Shown: piece by piece, positions 6,598 through 14,613 of the stretch
Layout: each line of letters starts with the position of its first letter
How positions within the stretch are numbered: the stretch's first letter is position 1
Source of the DNA: Pseudomonadota bacterium
GTDB lineage: Bacteria > Myxococcota_A > Polyangia > Polyangiales > Polyangiaceae
Assembly: GCA_023431345.1 (NCBI GenBank)
Contig: JAEYWK010000226.1
Span: forward strand, 1-18,585
Reading direction: 5' to 3'
Length of the DNA: 18,585 bases
Translations under genes and position numbers: made by a program
Notes under the pieces: generated by a model
Told to the model about the DNA's origin: nothing
What the model saw: the letters and a program-made list of their open reading frames with translations, nothing else
Database searches by the model: none

Positions 6598-9327
6598 AAC
6601 CAACGTGGGCTTCGCGGCGGCGACGAGCGCCTTTTTCAGCTCCGCGAGGGCGAAGACGAGCAGACCAATGGCGGTCATCAGGCCCCACCACCACAGCTCG
6701 ATGGGGGCGGTGTGAAAGAAGCGATTCAGGAGAGGCACGTAGGTGAGCGCCAGCTGGGCCCCGAGCATCGCGAGGGCGCCGAGCCACGCGCTCGGGTTCG
6801 AGAACAAGCCAATCTTCCACGAGGGCAGACTCAGGCTACGACACGCGAACAGGTAGCCCACTTCGACGACGACGATCGTATTGACAGCGATCGTGCGGCT
6901 GGCCTCCTCGGAGAGGCCGTAGCCTTGGGCCACGTTGAAGCAGCCGAAGGCAGCCGCCCCGACCGCGAGCGACACGAGCGCGGTGCGTACGGCGAGCGCG
7001 CGGTTCAAGATCGGCGCGTTCACCGGGCGTGGTTGGCGCTGCATGAGGCCGGGCTCGCGAGGCTCGAAGATCAGCGTCGTCCCGAGTAATGCGGTCGCCA
7101 AGTTGACCCACAGCAGCTGGATGGGCAAGACCGGGAGCGCTGTACCGAAGGCCACGGCCGCCAGCAGCACCAGCCCCTCGCCGCCGTTGGTGGGCAGCGT
7201 CCACGCGATGAACTTGACCAAGTTGTCGTAGATGCCGCGACCTTCTTCGACCGCCGAAGCGATGGTCGCGAAGTTGTCGTCCGTCAAAATCATCGACGAG
7301 GCGGAGCGAGCGACGTCGGTGCCGTTCTTCCCCATCGCCACGCCGATGTCCGCCTGTTTCAGCGCGGGAGCGTCGTTCACGCCGTCGCCCGTCATGGCCA
7401 CGATATGCCCTCGCGCTTGCAGCGCTCGCACGAGCGAGAGCTTCTGCTCGGGGGCGACGCGCGCGAAGACGGCGACGCTCTCGGCGACCTCCGCCAGCGC
7501 TTCGGCGTCGAGCGCGGCCAGCTCGCGGCCGGTGACGGCGCGTAGCCGACCCGCTTCGTCGCGCGCTCCTCGCAGCCCGAGCTCCTGGGCGATCGCAGCG
7601 GCGGTGACCGCGTGATCGCCCGTGATCATCTTGACCTGGATGCCTGCCGCCGAGCATTCGCCGACCGCGCGCTTGGCCTCGCGGCGCGGGGGATCGATCA
7701 TGCCCATCAGGCCCAGGTAGGTGAGCGCCGCTACGTCCTCGTGACCGGTGCGCCGAGTGCCCTCGGGTAGGCGACGCCGCGCCATGACCAGCACGCGCAG
7801 CCCGCGCGCGGCCATCGCCTCCACCTCGCGCTGCGCCTTCGCTTCATCGAAGGCGCTGGCGCTGCCATCGGCCGCGAGCTGCTCGACGCAGCGGGCCAGC
7901 AGCGCGTCCGACGAGCCCTTGACATAGAGCACTGGCAGCGCCGCTGTTTCATGCAGCGACGCCATGTACATGTGCGCGGACTCGAACGGGACGACATCGA
8001 GCCGCGGAAAGCGGGCGAGCTCCTGCGCGTCGAGGCCAGCTTTCTGGGCGGCTACCGTGAGCGCCGCTTCGGTAGGATCGCCCTCGACCTTGATCTCGCC
8101 GCCGACGGTGACGAGGCGCGTGTCGTTGCAGAGCGCGCCGGCACGCAGTGACTCGAGCAGCGCGCTCGAGCGATCGGCGCGCACCTTCGCTCCGTCGAGC
8201 TCCAGGCTGCCCGCGGGGTCGAAGCCCACGCCGGTCAGGTGAAACGGTTCACCGGCGGCCACGAGCTCGGTGACCGTCATCTGGTTCTCGGTCAGCGTAC
8301 CCGTTTTATCCGAGCAAATGACGGTGGTGCTGCCGAGGGTTTCGACGGCGGGCAGGCGCCGAATCAGCGCGCCACGCTTTGCCATCGACGAGACGCCCAC
8401 CGCGAGCAGGATGGTGACAGCGGCCGGAAGGCCTTCCGGAATGGCCCCCACCGCGAGCGCGATCGCCGCGTTGAACGCCTTGGCGACGTCAGCCCCTCGC
8501 AGCCCTTCGATGACGAGCAGCGCTGCAGCGAGCCCCAGAATCACCCAGACCAGCACTCCCGAGAGCTGCGCGATGCGCCGAGTCAGCGGAGTTTCGAGCG
8601 CGGTGGTGGCGGCCATCAACCCCGCGATGCGGCCGGCCTCGGTCGCGCCGCCGGTCGCTACGACCACGCCCTGACCAACGCCGTAGGTGACACCCGACCC
8701 CGCAAACGCCAGGTTCAGTCGGTCGCCGACCGCCGTGTCTTCCGCGAGCACTCCTTGGCGCTTCTCGGAGGGCACGGACTCACCCGTCAAGCCCGCCTCC
8801 TCGACCTTGAGATCCTTGATGTCGAGCAGCCGCAGGTCTGCCGGCACGGTGTCGCCCGATTGCAGGCTCACCACGTCGCCGCGAACCAACTGCTCACTCG
8901 GAATGCGGCGAAGCTGGCCGTCACGCAGCACGGTCGCTTCGGTGACGAGGGTCTTCGAGAGCGCCGCGATCGACTGTTCGGCGCGGTATTCTTGCAGGAA
9001 GCCGATAACGCCGTTCAGCAACACCACCGCGCCGATCACCGCTGCGTCGACGTAGTCGCCCAGAAACACGGAGAGCCCCACCGCGCCGACCAGCACCACC
9101 ACGAGCGGCTGGAGGAACTGCTCGGCGAGCTTGCGCACCCAAGAAGCCCCCGCGTGAGCTGGGATGACGTTTCGCCCCTCTCGCTCGAGACGCTCGGCCG
9201 CCTCGGCTGTCGAAAGTCCTTCGGCCCTCGCCGACACGGCGTCGAGCGCCGCCTCGACCTCGAGTGCGTGCCAAGGCGTCGCCTGCGTCGTCGTTCGTAG
9301 GGGGTTGTCGAGATCTGGCCCGGCCAT
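6586..9327 (-). CDS. P2-type cation-transporting ATPase, CtpF-like
   Basis: The protein is 913 aa, a normal full length. Domains in order are an N-terminal cation-ATPase segment (17-75), a pair of membrane helices, the actuator domain with TGES (181-184), a second helix pair with PEGLP (297-301), the phosphorylation site DKTGT (D340), the nucleotide site KGSSD (470), TGD (569), GDGVNDAP (647-654) and six C-terminal helices. It uses ATP to move a cation across the inner membrane. Compared with the SERCA Ca2+ site, the equivalents of E309 (E298), N768 (N714), E771 (E717), N796 (N742) and T799 (T745) are kept. The D800 position is Ala (A746), as I recall for mycobacterial CtpF. The substrate is therefore uncertain: Ca2+, Mn2+ and Na+ are all possible. 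It is divergent from a universal stress protein gene. Confidence 0.93.
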   Translation of the reverse strand: MAGPDLDNPLRTTTQATPWHALEVEAALDAVSARAEGLSTAEAAERLEREGRNVIPAHAGASWVRKLAEQFLQPLVVVLVGAVGLSVFLGDYVDAAVIGAVVLLNGVIGFLQEYRAEQSIAALSKTLVTEATVLRDGQLRRIPSEQLVRGDVVSLQSGDTVPADLRLLDIKDLKVEEAGLTGESVPSEKRQGVLAEDTAVGDRLNLAFAGSGVTYGVGQGVVVATGGATEAGRIAGLMAATTALETPLTRRIAQLSGVLVWVILGLAAALLVIEGLRGADVAKAFNAAIALAVGAIPEGLPAAVTILLAVGVSSMAKRGALIRRLPAVETLGSTTVICSDKTGTLTENQMTVTELVAAGEPFHLTGVGFDPAGSLELDGAKVRADRSSALLESLRAGALCNDTRLVTVGGEIKVEGDPTEAALTVAAQKAGLDAQELARFPRLDVVPFESAHMYMASLHETAALPVLYVKGSSDALLARCVEQLAADGSASAFDEAKAQREVEAMAARGLRVLVMARRRLPEGTRRTGHEDVAALTYLGLMGMIDPPRREAKRAVGECSAAGIQVKMITGDHAVTAAAIAQELGLRGARDEAGRLRAVTGRELAALDAEALAEVAESVAVFARVAPEQKLSLVRALQARGHIVAMTGDGVNDAPALKQADIGVAMGKNGTDVARSASSMILTDDNFATIASAVEEGRGIYDNLVKFIAWTLPTNGGEGLVLLAAVAFGTALPVLPIQLLWVNLATALLGTTLIFEPREPGLMQRQPRPVNAPILNRALAVRTALVSLAVGAAAFGCFNVAQGYGLSEEASRTIAVNTIVVVEVGYLFACRSLSLPSWKIGLFSNPSAWLGALAMLGAQLALTYVPLLNRFFHTAPIELWWWGLMTAIGLLVFALAELKKALVAAAKPTLVSVS

Positions 9328-9377
9328 TCGATCCGTCCGTGGGTGATGGTTATCGAAGCTCTCCGCGAAACTGCGCC

Positions 9378-9399
9378 GCCATCGAGCGATATCGATGGC
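9378..9399. promoter_or_regulatory. Palindromic candidate operator between ATPase and stress protein genes
   Basis: A perfect inverted repeat: GCCATCGA, a 6-base spacer, then TCGATGGC. It lies 50 bases before the ATPase start and 66 bases before the stress-protein start, in the 138-base divergent region. Its size and place fit a dimeric regulator that controls both genes. It does not resemble the DosR box as I remember it. No clear -35/-10 pair was found. Confidence 0.5.
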
Positions 9400-9453
9400 T
9401 TACCGCAGTTCCTCACTCGACGACACCTGGAGTCCGTGCAAACTAGCGGGCTC

Positions 9454-9458
9454 AGGAG
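9454..9458 (+). promoter_or_regulatory. Ribosome binding site that sets the stress-protein start
   Basis: AGGAG lies 7 bases before the ATG at 9466. Earlier in-frame start codons, from 9343 on, lack such a site and would add 41 residues of non-homologous sequence. Confidence 0.75.
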
Positions 9459-9465
9459 ACCGACC

Positions 9466-10416
9466 ATGAGCAAGATGCGCAGGAATCGCCAAGAGCCGAG
9501 CGGCGTGGTCGCACCCCCGCCGAGCGGATTTCATTCGCTGCTGGTCGCGGTCGATCTGACGCCCAGCTCCGACCGCGTTCTCGGCCGCGTTCCACGTCTC
9601 CCTCTGACCGACGATGCTCGGGTGACGTTGCTGCACGTCGTCCCCGAGAGTCTCCCCGCTGGCGACCAGCGACGCGCCGAGCGAGACGCCAAAAAGGCGC
9701 TCGCGACTGAAGCGCGGCACCTGATTTCACAGCTCGGGAAGAAGGTGCGCGTCGACACGCGGGTGAGGGTGGGCGCCGCCGCCAAGGAAATCGCCGAGTG
9801 TTCAGACGAGCTGGAAGCAGAGCTCGTCGTCATGGGCCGAGGAACCGGGCGAGGCCTGCGAGCGGCTCTCCTCGGCTCGACCGCCGAACGCGTCGTGCGG
9901 CGGGCTCGGCGGCCGGTCCTGGTCGTTCGCCTGCCAGCGCGATCCCCCTACAGCCGCCCCGCGCTCGCGCTCGATCGCGACGAGGCCGCGGAAGAGGTCG
10001 TTCGGCTCACGCTGCTCACGCTCCCGCCACCCCGTCCTCGAGTCCTCGTTTTTCACGCCTTCAGCGTCCCTTACGAGGGCATGATCTACCCCAGCCTGTC
10101 CGAAGACGACGCGCAGGAGCAGCGCGCGGAGCTCCGTTCGCGGGCGGTTCACGAGCTTTCCACCCTGGTCTCGGGGGCGCTGGCCAAGGCAGGCGTCGCG
10201 CGCGAGGACGAGCCGCCTTGGAGCACGCAGGTGCTGCATGGCTCACCCCGGCTCGTCATCGGAAAAGCGATCCAGAATGCCGAGCCGGATCTGCTCGTGC
10301 TCGGCACGCACGGGTACTCCGGCGCGGCCTATGTGCTGCTCGGGACGGTGGCGGGTGATCTGCTGCGAGCGGCGCCGTGCGACGTGCTCATCGTTCCCCC
10401 GCCCTCGCATCGTTGA
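9466..10416 (+). CDS. Tandem-domain universal stress protein (UspA family)
   Basis: The protein is 316 aa with two Usp domains (about 22-156 and 190-311). The first begins LLVAVDLTPSSDRVL, with the conserved Asp at residue 30. The second carries an intact nucleotide motif, G280-THG then nine residues to G293-T (Gly-2x-Gly-9x-Gly-Ser/Thr). In the first domain the matching site reads G124..T127..G137-S, so one Gly is lost and ATP binding there may be weaker. Such proteins are cytosolic and usually act in stress survival, often binding ATP and modulating partners. The gene is divergent from the P-type ATPase and 66 bases ahead of a CaCA antiporter on the same strand. This suggests a role linked to ion transport. 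Confidence 0.93.
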   Translation: MSKMRRNRQEPSGVVAPPPSGFHSLLVAVDLTPSSDRVLGRVPRLPLTDDARVTLLHVVPESLPAGDQRRAERDAKKALATEARHLISQLGKKVRVDTRVRVGAAAKEIAECSDELEAELVVMGRGTGRGLRAALLGSTAERVVRRARRPVLVVRLPARSPYSRPALALDRDEAAEEVVRLTLLTLPPPRPRVLVFHAFSVPYEGMIYPSLSEDDAQEQRAELRSRAVHELSTLVSGALAKAGVAREDEPPWSTQVLHGSPRLVIGKAIQNAEPDLLVLGTHGYSGAAYVLLGTVAGDLLRAAPCDVLIVPPPSHR

Positions 10417-10482
10417 GGGCCGAGTCGTGAGTCGAGATCGATCGTCCGAGCGAGGTCCCTCTCCGGAGCGCGCTGTCTTCGC

Positions 10483-11466
10483 ATGAATCTGCAACCCTTC
10501 GTCGTGTTCCTGGGTGGCCTCGTCGTCATCGTGTTGGGAGCAGAGGTGCTACTGCGGGGGGCGACCCGCATCGCCGCCATGCTGGGAGTCAAGCCCATCC
10601 TGATCGGCTTGACTGTCGTCGCCCTCGGCACCAGCGCGCCCGAGCTGGCCGTCGGCTTGACGGCGGCCTTCGAAGACAAAGGAGCGCTGGCGGTCGGGAA
10701 CATCGCGGGCACGAATATCTTCAACATCCTGTTCATTCTCGGCATCAGCGCGGCGATTCGGCCGCTGCCGCTGCAGCTGCAGAGCATCCGCCTGGATGTG
10801 CCGGTGATGATCGCCGCCGCCATCGCGCTGTGCGTGATGGCGATCGATGGCGTGCTGAGCCGCGTGGAAGGGTTCATTTTGGTGGCCGCCGCGCTCGTTT
10901 ATACGGTGGCGCTCATCCGGCTGAGCCGCCGCGAAAGCCCCGCGATGAAGCAAGAGTTCGCTGACGAGTTCAGCGGGCAAGCGCTGGGAGCCGGACGTGG
11001 GCTGGCCCGCGGCAGCTACTACGCGCTGCTGCTCGTCGTGGGCATCGGCCTGACGTTGCTGGGCGCGAACCTGATGGTAGACGGAGCGGTCAGCCTGGCT
11101 CAGGCGTTCGGCGTCTCCGACGCGCTGATCGGCCTGACCGTCGTCGCCATCGGCACCTCCGCGCCGGAGCTGGCGACGACGGTCGTCGCTACGATCAAGG
11201 ACGACCGTGACGTCGCCGTCGGAAATCTCATCGGCAGCAGCATCTCGAACATTCTCGTCATCCTCGGGCTGACTTGCATCGCGGCGCCGCATGGGGTCGA
11301 TGTGAGCCGTGACGTGCTGTACATCGACTTGCCGCTGGCAGCGGCGGTCGCGATCGCGTGCTGGCCTGTATTTCGTAGCGATCGCATGATCTCGCGCCGT
11401 GAGGGCGTCGTCTTCGTGCTGACCTACCTGATCTACTTCGGCTTCTTGATCTTCGTCCGAGCCTGA
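10483..11466 (+). CDS. Ca2+/cation antiporter, CaCA family (YrbG-like)
   Basis: The protein is 327 aa with about ten membrane helices in two inverted halves. The two alpha repeats are plain: GTSAPELAVG at 49 followed by AVGNIAGTNIFNIL (71-83), and GTSAPELATT at 224 followed by AVGNLIGSSISNIL (245-258). E54 and E229 are the ion-coordinating glutamates of this family, by comparison with the archaeal NCX. It should exchange Ca2+ for Na+, K+ or H+ at the inner membrane. The ATG at 10483 has only a distant GGAG (10465-10468). Translation may be coupled to the stress-protein gene that ends 66 bases upstream. It converges with the Mrp operon. The family is certain and the counter-ion is not. Confidence 0.92.
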   Translation: MNLQPFVVFLGGLVVIVLGAEVLLRGATRIAAMLGVKPILIGLTVVALGTSAPELAVGLTAAFEDKGALAVGNIAGTNIFNILFILGISAAIRPLPLQLQSIRLDVPVMIAAAIALCVMAIDGVLSRVEGFILVAAALVYTVALIRLSRRESPAMKQEFADEFSGQALGAGRGLARGSYYALLLVVGIGLTLLGANLMVDGAVSLAQAFGVSDALIGLTVVAIGTSAPELATTVVATIKDDRDVAVGNLIGSSISNILVILGLTCIAAPHGVDVSRDVLYIDLPLAAAVAIACWPVFRSDRMISRREGVVFVLTYLIYFGFLIFVRA

Positions 11467-11488
11467 TGCGCGCGCCCGTCGCGATCAG
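11463..11488. terminator. Possible bidirectional hairpin at convergent gene ends
   Basis: CTGAT-GCG pairs with CGC-(bulged G)-ATCAG around a 9-base loop. The stem includes both stop codons of the convergent CaCA and mrpG genes, which end 18 bases apart. Without T runs it is a weak terminator candidate. It is the only structure I see between them. Confidence 0.3.
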
Positions 11489-11838
11489 GGGTCGCGGCGC
11501 GGCGACAGCGCGGGCGGAGTGTTTTCGACCCCTGCGACTCGGCGTCGGAAGAGGGCGACGCGCGCGAGCAGCAACGTGGTCACGGGGACGGTAATGGAAA
11601 GCAGGATGATGATGAGCCACGGGTGCAGGGCCGCCCGAGAGTTGCCCATCGAGAAGTAGAGGATGCCGCCGAGCGTCACGCACCAGCTGCCGAACGTGTA
11701 AGCCAGCGCGGGCGGGTGCATGCGAAGAAAGAAGTCAGGCAGGCGCAAGAAGCCGAGCGCCGAAATGACGACGAACACGCCGCTGAGGACGAGCAGCGCG
11801 CCGACGACTACCTCTGCCCAAAGGGGGACGTCGCTCAT
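11485..11838 (-). CDS. mrpG: Mrp antiporter subunit G
   Basis: The protein is 117 aa with three membrane helices. The family features are the segment FLRLPDFFLRMHPPALAYT (30-48), which matches the Arg-Met-His motif of MrpG, and the later LIIILLSITVPVTTLLLARVA helix. It is a small, essential part of the seven-polypeptide Mrp Na+(K+)/H+ antiporter in the inner membrane. The ATG overlaps the mrpF stop by 4 bases, and GAGG sits 7 bases upstream, so translation is probably coupled. The polar tail (about 98-117) is Arg- and Pro-rich. It is the last gene of the operon. Confidence 0.92.
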   Translation of the reverse strand: MSDVPLWAEVVVGALLVLSGVFVVISALGFLRLPDFFLRMHPPALAYTFGSWCVTLGGILYFSMGNSRAALHPWLIIILLSITVPVTTLLLARVALFRRRVAGVENTPPALSPRRDP

Positions 11839-12113
11839 TCGATCACCTCGCCGCGCAGGATGAACTTGGCCATCGCCGACGAGCTGACGAAGCCGAAGAG
11901 CGCGATCAGCAGCGCCGCCTCGAAGTACATATCACTCTGGTGGCGAATGCCGAGCACGAGCAGGACGAGCATGGCGTGAAAATACAGGAGATCGAGCGCA
12001 AAAACCCGATCTTGGGCGCGTGGCCCGCGGATCAGCCGGACGAGCACGAGCAGCGACGCGAGGGCGTAGCAGCCGAGCGCGAAATGGATGGACCACGAGA
12101 GCACGGTGCTCAT
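11835..12113 (-). CDS. mrpF: Mrp antiporter subunit F
   Basis: The protein is 92 aa with three hydrophobic helices, a standard MrpF length. The motif VRLIRGPRAQDRVFALDLL (25-43), with the invariant Gly-Pro and the Asp-Arg pair, is the family hallmark. Later come DMYFEAALLIALFGFVSS and a short charged tail. It is a membrane subunit of the Mrp complex. The start overlaps the mrpE stop by 4 bases and is preceded by AGGAG (12122-12126) at 8 bases. The mrpG gene overlaps its end. Confidence 0.93.
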   Translation of the reverse strand: MSTVLSWSIHFALGCYALASLLVLVRLIRGPRAQDRVFALDLLYFHAMLVLLVLGIRHQSDMYFEAALLIALFGFVSSSAMAKFILRGEVIE

Positions 12114-12607
12114 TCGAAGATCTCCTGCAGGGGCTTCTCGTAGCGAGCCTTGAAGCTGGCAACGAAGGTCGCTTCGTCACCGACGTCCCAGACGTGCAGC
12201 AAGAGGGCGCTGCGGTCGCGCGCGAGCTCCGACCAGACGGTGCCTGGCACGACGGTGGTCACCATGGACAGCGCGGCCAAGCCGAGCGGGTCGCGCAGAT
12301 CTAGCGGCACGACCACGAACCTGGCGTCGGGCCGCCGCCAGCGCCACGCGAGCACGCCCGCCGCGACCACCAGGTTGGATGCGAGGACGTCGCGGCCGAC
12401 CACCAGGATGAAGCGCGCGACGACGAGCGGGCGACGCACCCTGACCTTCGTCGCGCGCAACTTCGAGGTGAGGATCGGCACCGCGAGCGCCAACGACAGC
12501 CCGAGCACGATGTGTCCGGCGCTCGTGGACCGCGCCAACACCAGCCACAACGCCCAGAGCGCGGCGGAGAGCAACGGCGCGGGGAGCACCCTCTCGAGGA
12601 AGCTCAA
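12110..12607 (-). CDS. mrpE: Mrp antiporter subunit E (TTG start)
   Basis: The protein is 165 aa. The start codon is TTG at 12607, overlapping the mrpD stop by 4 bases, with GGAGG 7 bases upstream. No in-frame ATG exists before residue 114, and the N-terminus (SFLERVLPAPLLSAALWALW) fits MrpE proteins, so TTG is well supported. Two or three N-terminal helices are followed by a soluble part with VVPLDLRDPLGLAALSMVT and TVVPGTVWSEL, typical of the family (threonine and proline before the WSEL-like element). The C-terminus ends in an aromatic-charged tail. The subunit supports assembly and activity of the Mrp complex. The TTG start could lower its output relative to its neighbours. Confidence 0.92.
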   Translation of the reverse strand: MSFLERVLPAPLLSAALWALWLVLARSTSAGHIVLGLSLALAVPILTSKLRATKVRVRRPLVVARFILVVGRDVLASNLVVAAGVLAWRWRRPDARFVVVPLDLRDPLGLAALSMVTTVVPGTVWSELARDRSALLLHVWDVGDEATFVASFKARYEKPLQEIFE

Positions 12608-14271
12608 GGCGAGGCCTCCGCTTCCGCTGAGGACTGGCCGGGGTTTGGCCGAGCTTTCGCGAACAGCACCGCTTCGATGTACTGGTTCGGGGCGTGCAGC
12701 CCCACCGCGGTCGCGCTGGCGTAGCGCATCACGGGCTCGGCGAACGCGGTGAGCGCCACGCAGGCACCGATCAGCGCGAGCACCGCGGCCGCCTCCACTC
12801 CCTTCAAGCGAGGCGCGGAGCGTCTACCCGCCGACCAAAGGTGATGGATACCGGCTCTGGCCAAGGCGATGGTGGCGGTGAGGCCAGACAGGAGCAAGAG
12901 CCCGAACAGCCACCAACCGGCAGGGGCCGGATCGGAGAGGTCGTTGACGAGGGCGGCGCCACCTTGGCTCTTCATGAGAGCGCTCAGCAGCGCCGCTTTG
13001 GCCAAAAAGCCCGAGAGCGGGGGCAAGCCAGCCACGAGCATCGCCGCGCACAGGAACGCCAGACCCAGCACCGCGAGCGATATGGAGAATTCGCGGCCTA
13101 CGAGCGGCATCTCCTCGTCGTCGAGGTTGGTGTCCTCTCCTGGCAAGAAATCGACGTCGAAGAGCCGGGCCTGCCCCGTTTCACCGCTGCGCTGCAGCAG
13201 CTCGACGAGCAAGAAGAGCGCGGCGACACCCAGCGTGGCCGTCAACAAGTAGAACAGCGCCGCCGCCGTCACTGCCTCCGAGCCGACACCCAGCGCTGCG
13301 AGCAGCGTGCCCGACGATACGATGATCGAGAACGACGCGGCGCGATCGAGGCGGAGGGAGCCCATGAGCCCAATCGCCGCAAACGCGATGGTGGCGAGCC
13401 CGCCGTACAGCAGCGCCGGTCGACCGAACTGCGCCGAATCCCCGACGTCGCCCGAGAAAAACAGGGTCCAAAGCCGCAGCAGCGCGTAGACACCCACCTT
13501 CGTCATGAGCGCGAACATCGCCGCCACCGGCGCGCTGGCGGCCGAGTAAGCCCGCACCAACCAGGCGTTGAGCGGCCAAACGGCGGCTTTGATCAGGAAC
13601 GCCAGCGCGAGGATCGCGACGCCGGCGTGCAAGAGCCCACGATCGCGCGGCGTGACCTGGTCGAGCTTGGCGGCGACGTCGGCCATGGAAAGCGTGCCCA
13701 TGACCCCGTACAGCACCGCGAGCCCCACCAGGAACAACGACGATGCGAGCAGGTTGACCGCGATGTAGTGCAGGCCCGAGCGCACCCGCGGGAAGCCCGA
13801 GCCGTGCAGCTGCAGGCCGTAAGATGCGGCCAGGGTCACCTCGAAGAACACGAACAGGTTGAACAGATCACCGGTGAGGAAGGCGCCGTTGAGCCCCATC
13901 AGCTGGATCTGAAACAGGGCATGAAAGGACACGCCCGCGCGCGCCCAGCCGGCCTCGGCGTACAGCGCGGCGCACAAGCCCACCACGCTGACGAGCACCA
14001 GCATCAGCGCCGACAGGCGGTCGGCGACGAGCACGATCCCGAAGGGAGCTTGCCAGTTCGACGCCAAGTACACTTCGATTTGGCCCGCAGGGCCGGCGCT
14101 GTTCACGCGCCACAAGAGCGCCGCGGCCGCGAGTAGTCCGGCGCTGATGGCGAAGAGGCTGATGAAGGGCCTGAAGCGCTTACGCTTCTCGCCGAGCACC
14201 AGGAGCAGCGCGGCGGTGACGAGCGGCAGCGCAACGGGCACGACGATCAGGTGCGAGAGGAGCTGGTTCAC
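12604..14271 (-). CDS. mrpD: Mrp antiporter subunit D (GTG start), proton-channel family
   Basis: The protein is 555 aa from a GTG at 14271 that overlaps the mrpC stop by 4 bases, with GAGGGA 6 bases upstream. The reading frame stays open further upstream, but that part is antisense-type noise within mrpC. MrpD is related to the NuoM/NuoN subunits of complex I and has about 14 helices. The key ionisable residues are present: E144 in VFFEVTLAASYGL (helix 5) and K228 in FLIKAAVWPLNAWL (helix 7). An acidic loop (DVDFLPGEDTNLDDEEM, about 409-425) precedes the last helices; similar loops occur in other Pha-type MrpD proteins, from memory. Expected role: proton or sodium translocation with MrpA. 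Confidence 0.94.
   Translation of the reverse strand: MNQLLSHLIVVPVALPLVTAALLLVLGEKRKRFRPFISLFAISAGLLAAAALLWRVNSAGPAGQIEVYLASNWQAPFGIVLVADRLSALMLVLVSVVGLCAALYAEAGWARAGVSFHALFQIQLMGLNGAFLTGDLFNLFVFFEVTLAASYGLQLHGSGFPRVRSGLHYIAVNLLASSLFLVGLAVLYGVMGTLSMADVAAKLDQVTPRDRGLLHAGVAILALAFLIKAAVWPLNAWLVRAYSAASAPVAAMFALMTKVGVYALLRLWTLFFSGDVGDSAQFGRPALLYGGLATIAFAAIGLMGSLRLDRAASFSIIVSSGTLLAALGVGSEAVTAAALFYLLTATLGVAALFLLVELLQRSGETGQARLFDVDFLPGEDTNLDDEEMPLVGREFSISLAVLGLAFLCAAMLVAGLPPLSGFLAKAALLSALMKSQGGAALVNDLSDPAPAGWWLFGLLLLSGLTATIALARAGIHHLWSAGRRSAPRLKGVEAAAVLALIGACVALTAFAEPVMRYASATAVGLHAPNQYIEAVLFAKARPNPGQSSAEAEASP
12615..12619 (-). promoter_or_regulatory. Ribosome binding site that sets the mrpE TTG start
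   Basis: On the minus strand GGAGG lies 7 bases before the TTG at 12607, inside the end of mrpD. It supports TTG as the true mrpE start. Confidence 0.65.
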
Positions 14272-14612
14272 GAGTCTTCCCTCGTTCCGTCGACGTGATC
14301 CGTGCCGCTCAGGCCGCGCGAGGCGAGCAAGACGACGAGGAACAGCGCCGTGGTCGCGAAGCCGATCACGATCGCCGTCAGCACCAGGGATTGCGGCAGC
14401 GGGTCCGTGTAGTGCTCGAGATCGAGCGGCACGCCCGGCTGCACGATCGGCGGCTTGTCGATGAAGATGCTGCCAATGCTGAAGATGAACAGGTTCACGG
14501 CGTACGACAGCAAGGTGAGCCCCATGATCACCTGAAACGTACGCGGGCGGAGGAGCAGCCAAACTCCGGCCCCACCGAGGACGCCGATGACGAGCGCCAA
14601 GACCGCTTCCAT
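14268..14612 (-). CDS. mrpC: Mrp antiporter subunit C (NuoK-like)
   Basis: The protein is 114 aa with three helices, related to NuoK of complex I. The motif TFQVIMGLTLLSYAVNLFIF (25-44) and the segment YTDPLPQSLVLTAIVIGFAT (68-87) are diagnostic. The ATG at 14612 is chosen because it follows the mrpA stop by one base and has GGAGG (14622-14626) 9 bases upstream; a longer frame would add 40 Arg-rich residues. The tail (about 100-114) is hydrophilic. Its stop overlaps the GTG start of mrpD. It is a core membrane subunit of the Mrp antiporter. Confidence 0.94.
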   Translation of the reverse strand: MEAVLALVIGVLGGAGVWLLLRPRTFQVIMGLTLLSYAVNLFIFSIGSIFIDKPPIVQPGVPLDLEHYTDPLPQSLVLTAIVIGFATTALFLVVLLASRGLSGTDHVDGTREDS

Positions 14613-14613
14613 T

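Noticed and set aside
12694..14136. A 480-codon plus-strand frame opposite mrpD
   Set aside because: Gln/Arg/His-rich noise opposite a certain gene.
14272..14562. Upstream extension of the mrpD frame to 652 aa
   Set aside because: It lies inside mrpC and lacks homology features; a GTG with a ribosome site overlaps the mrpC stop.
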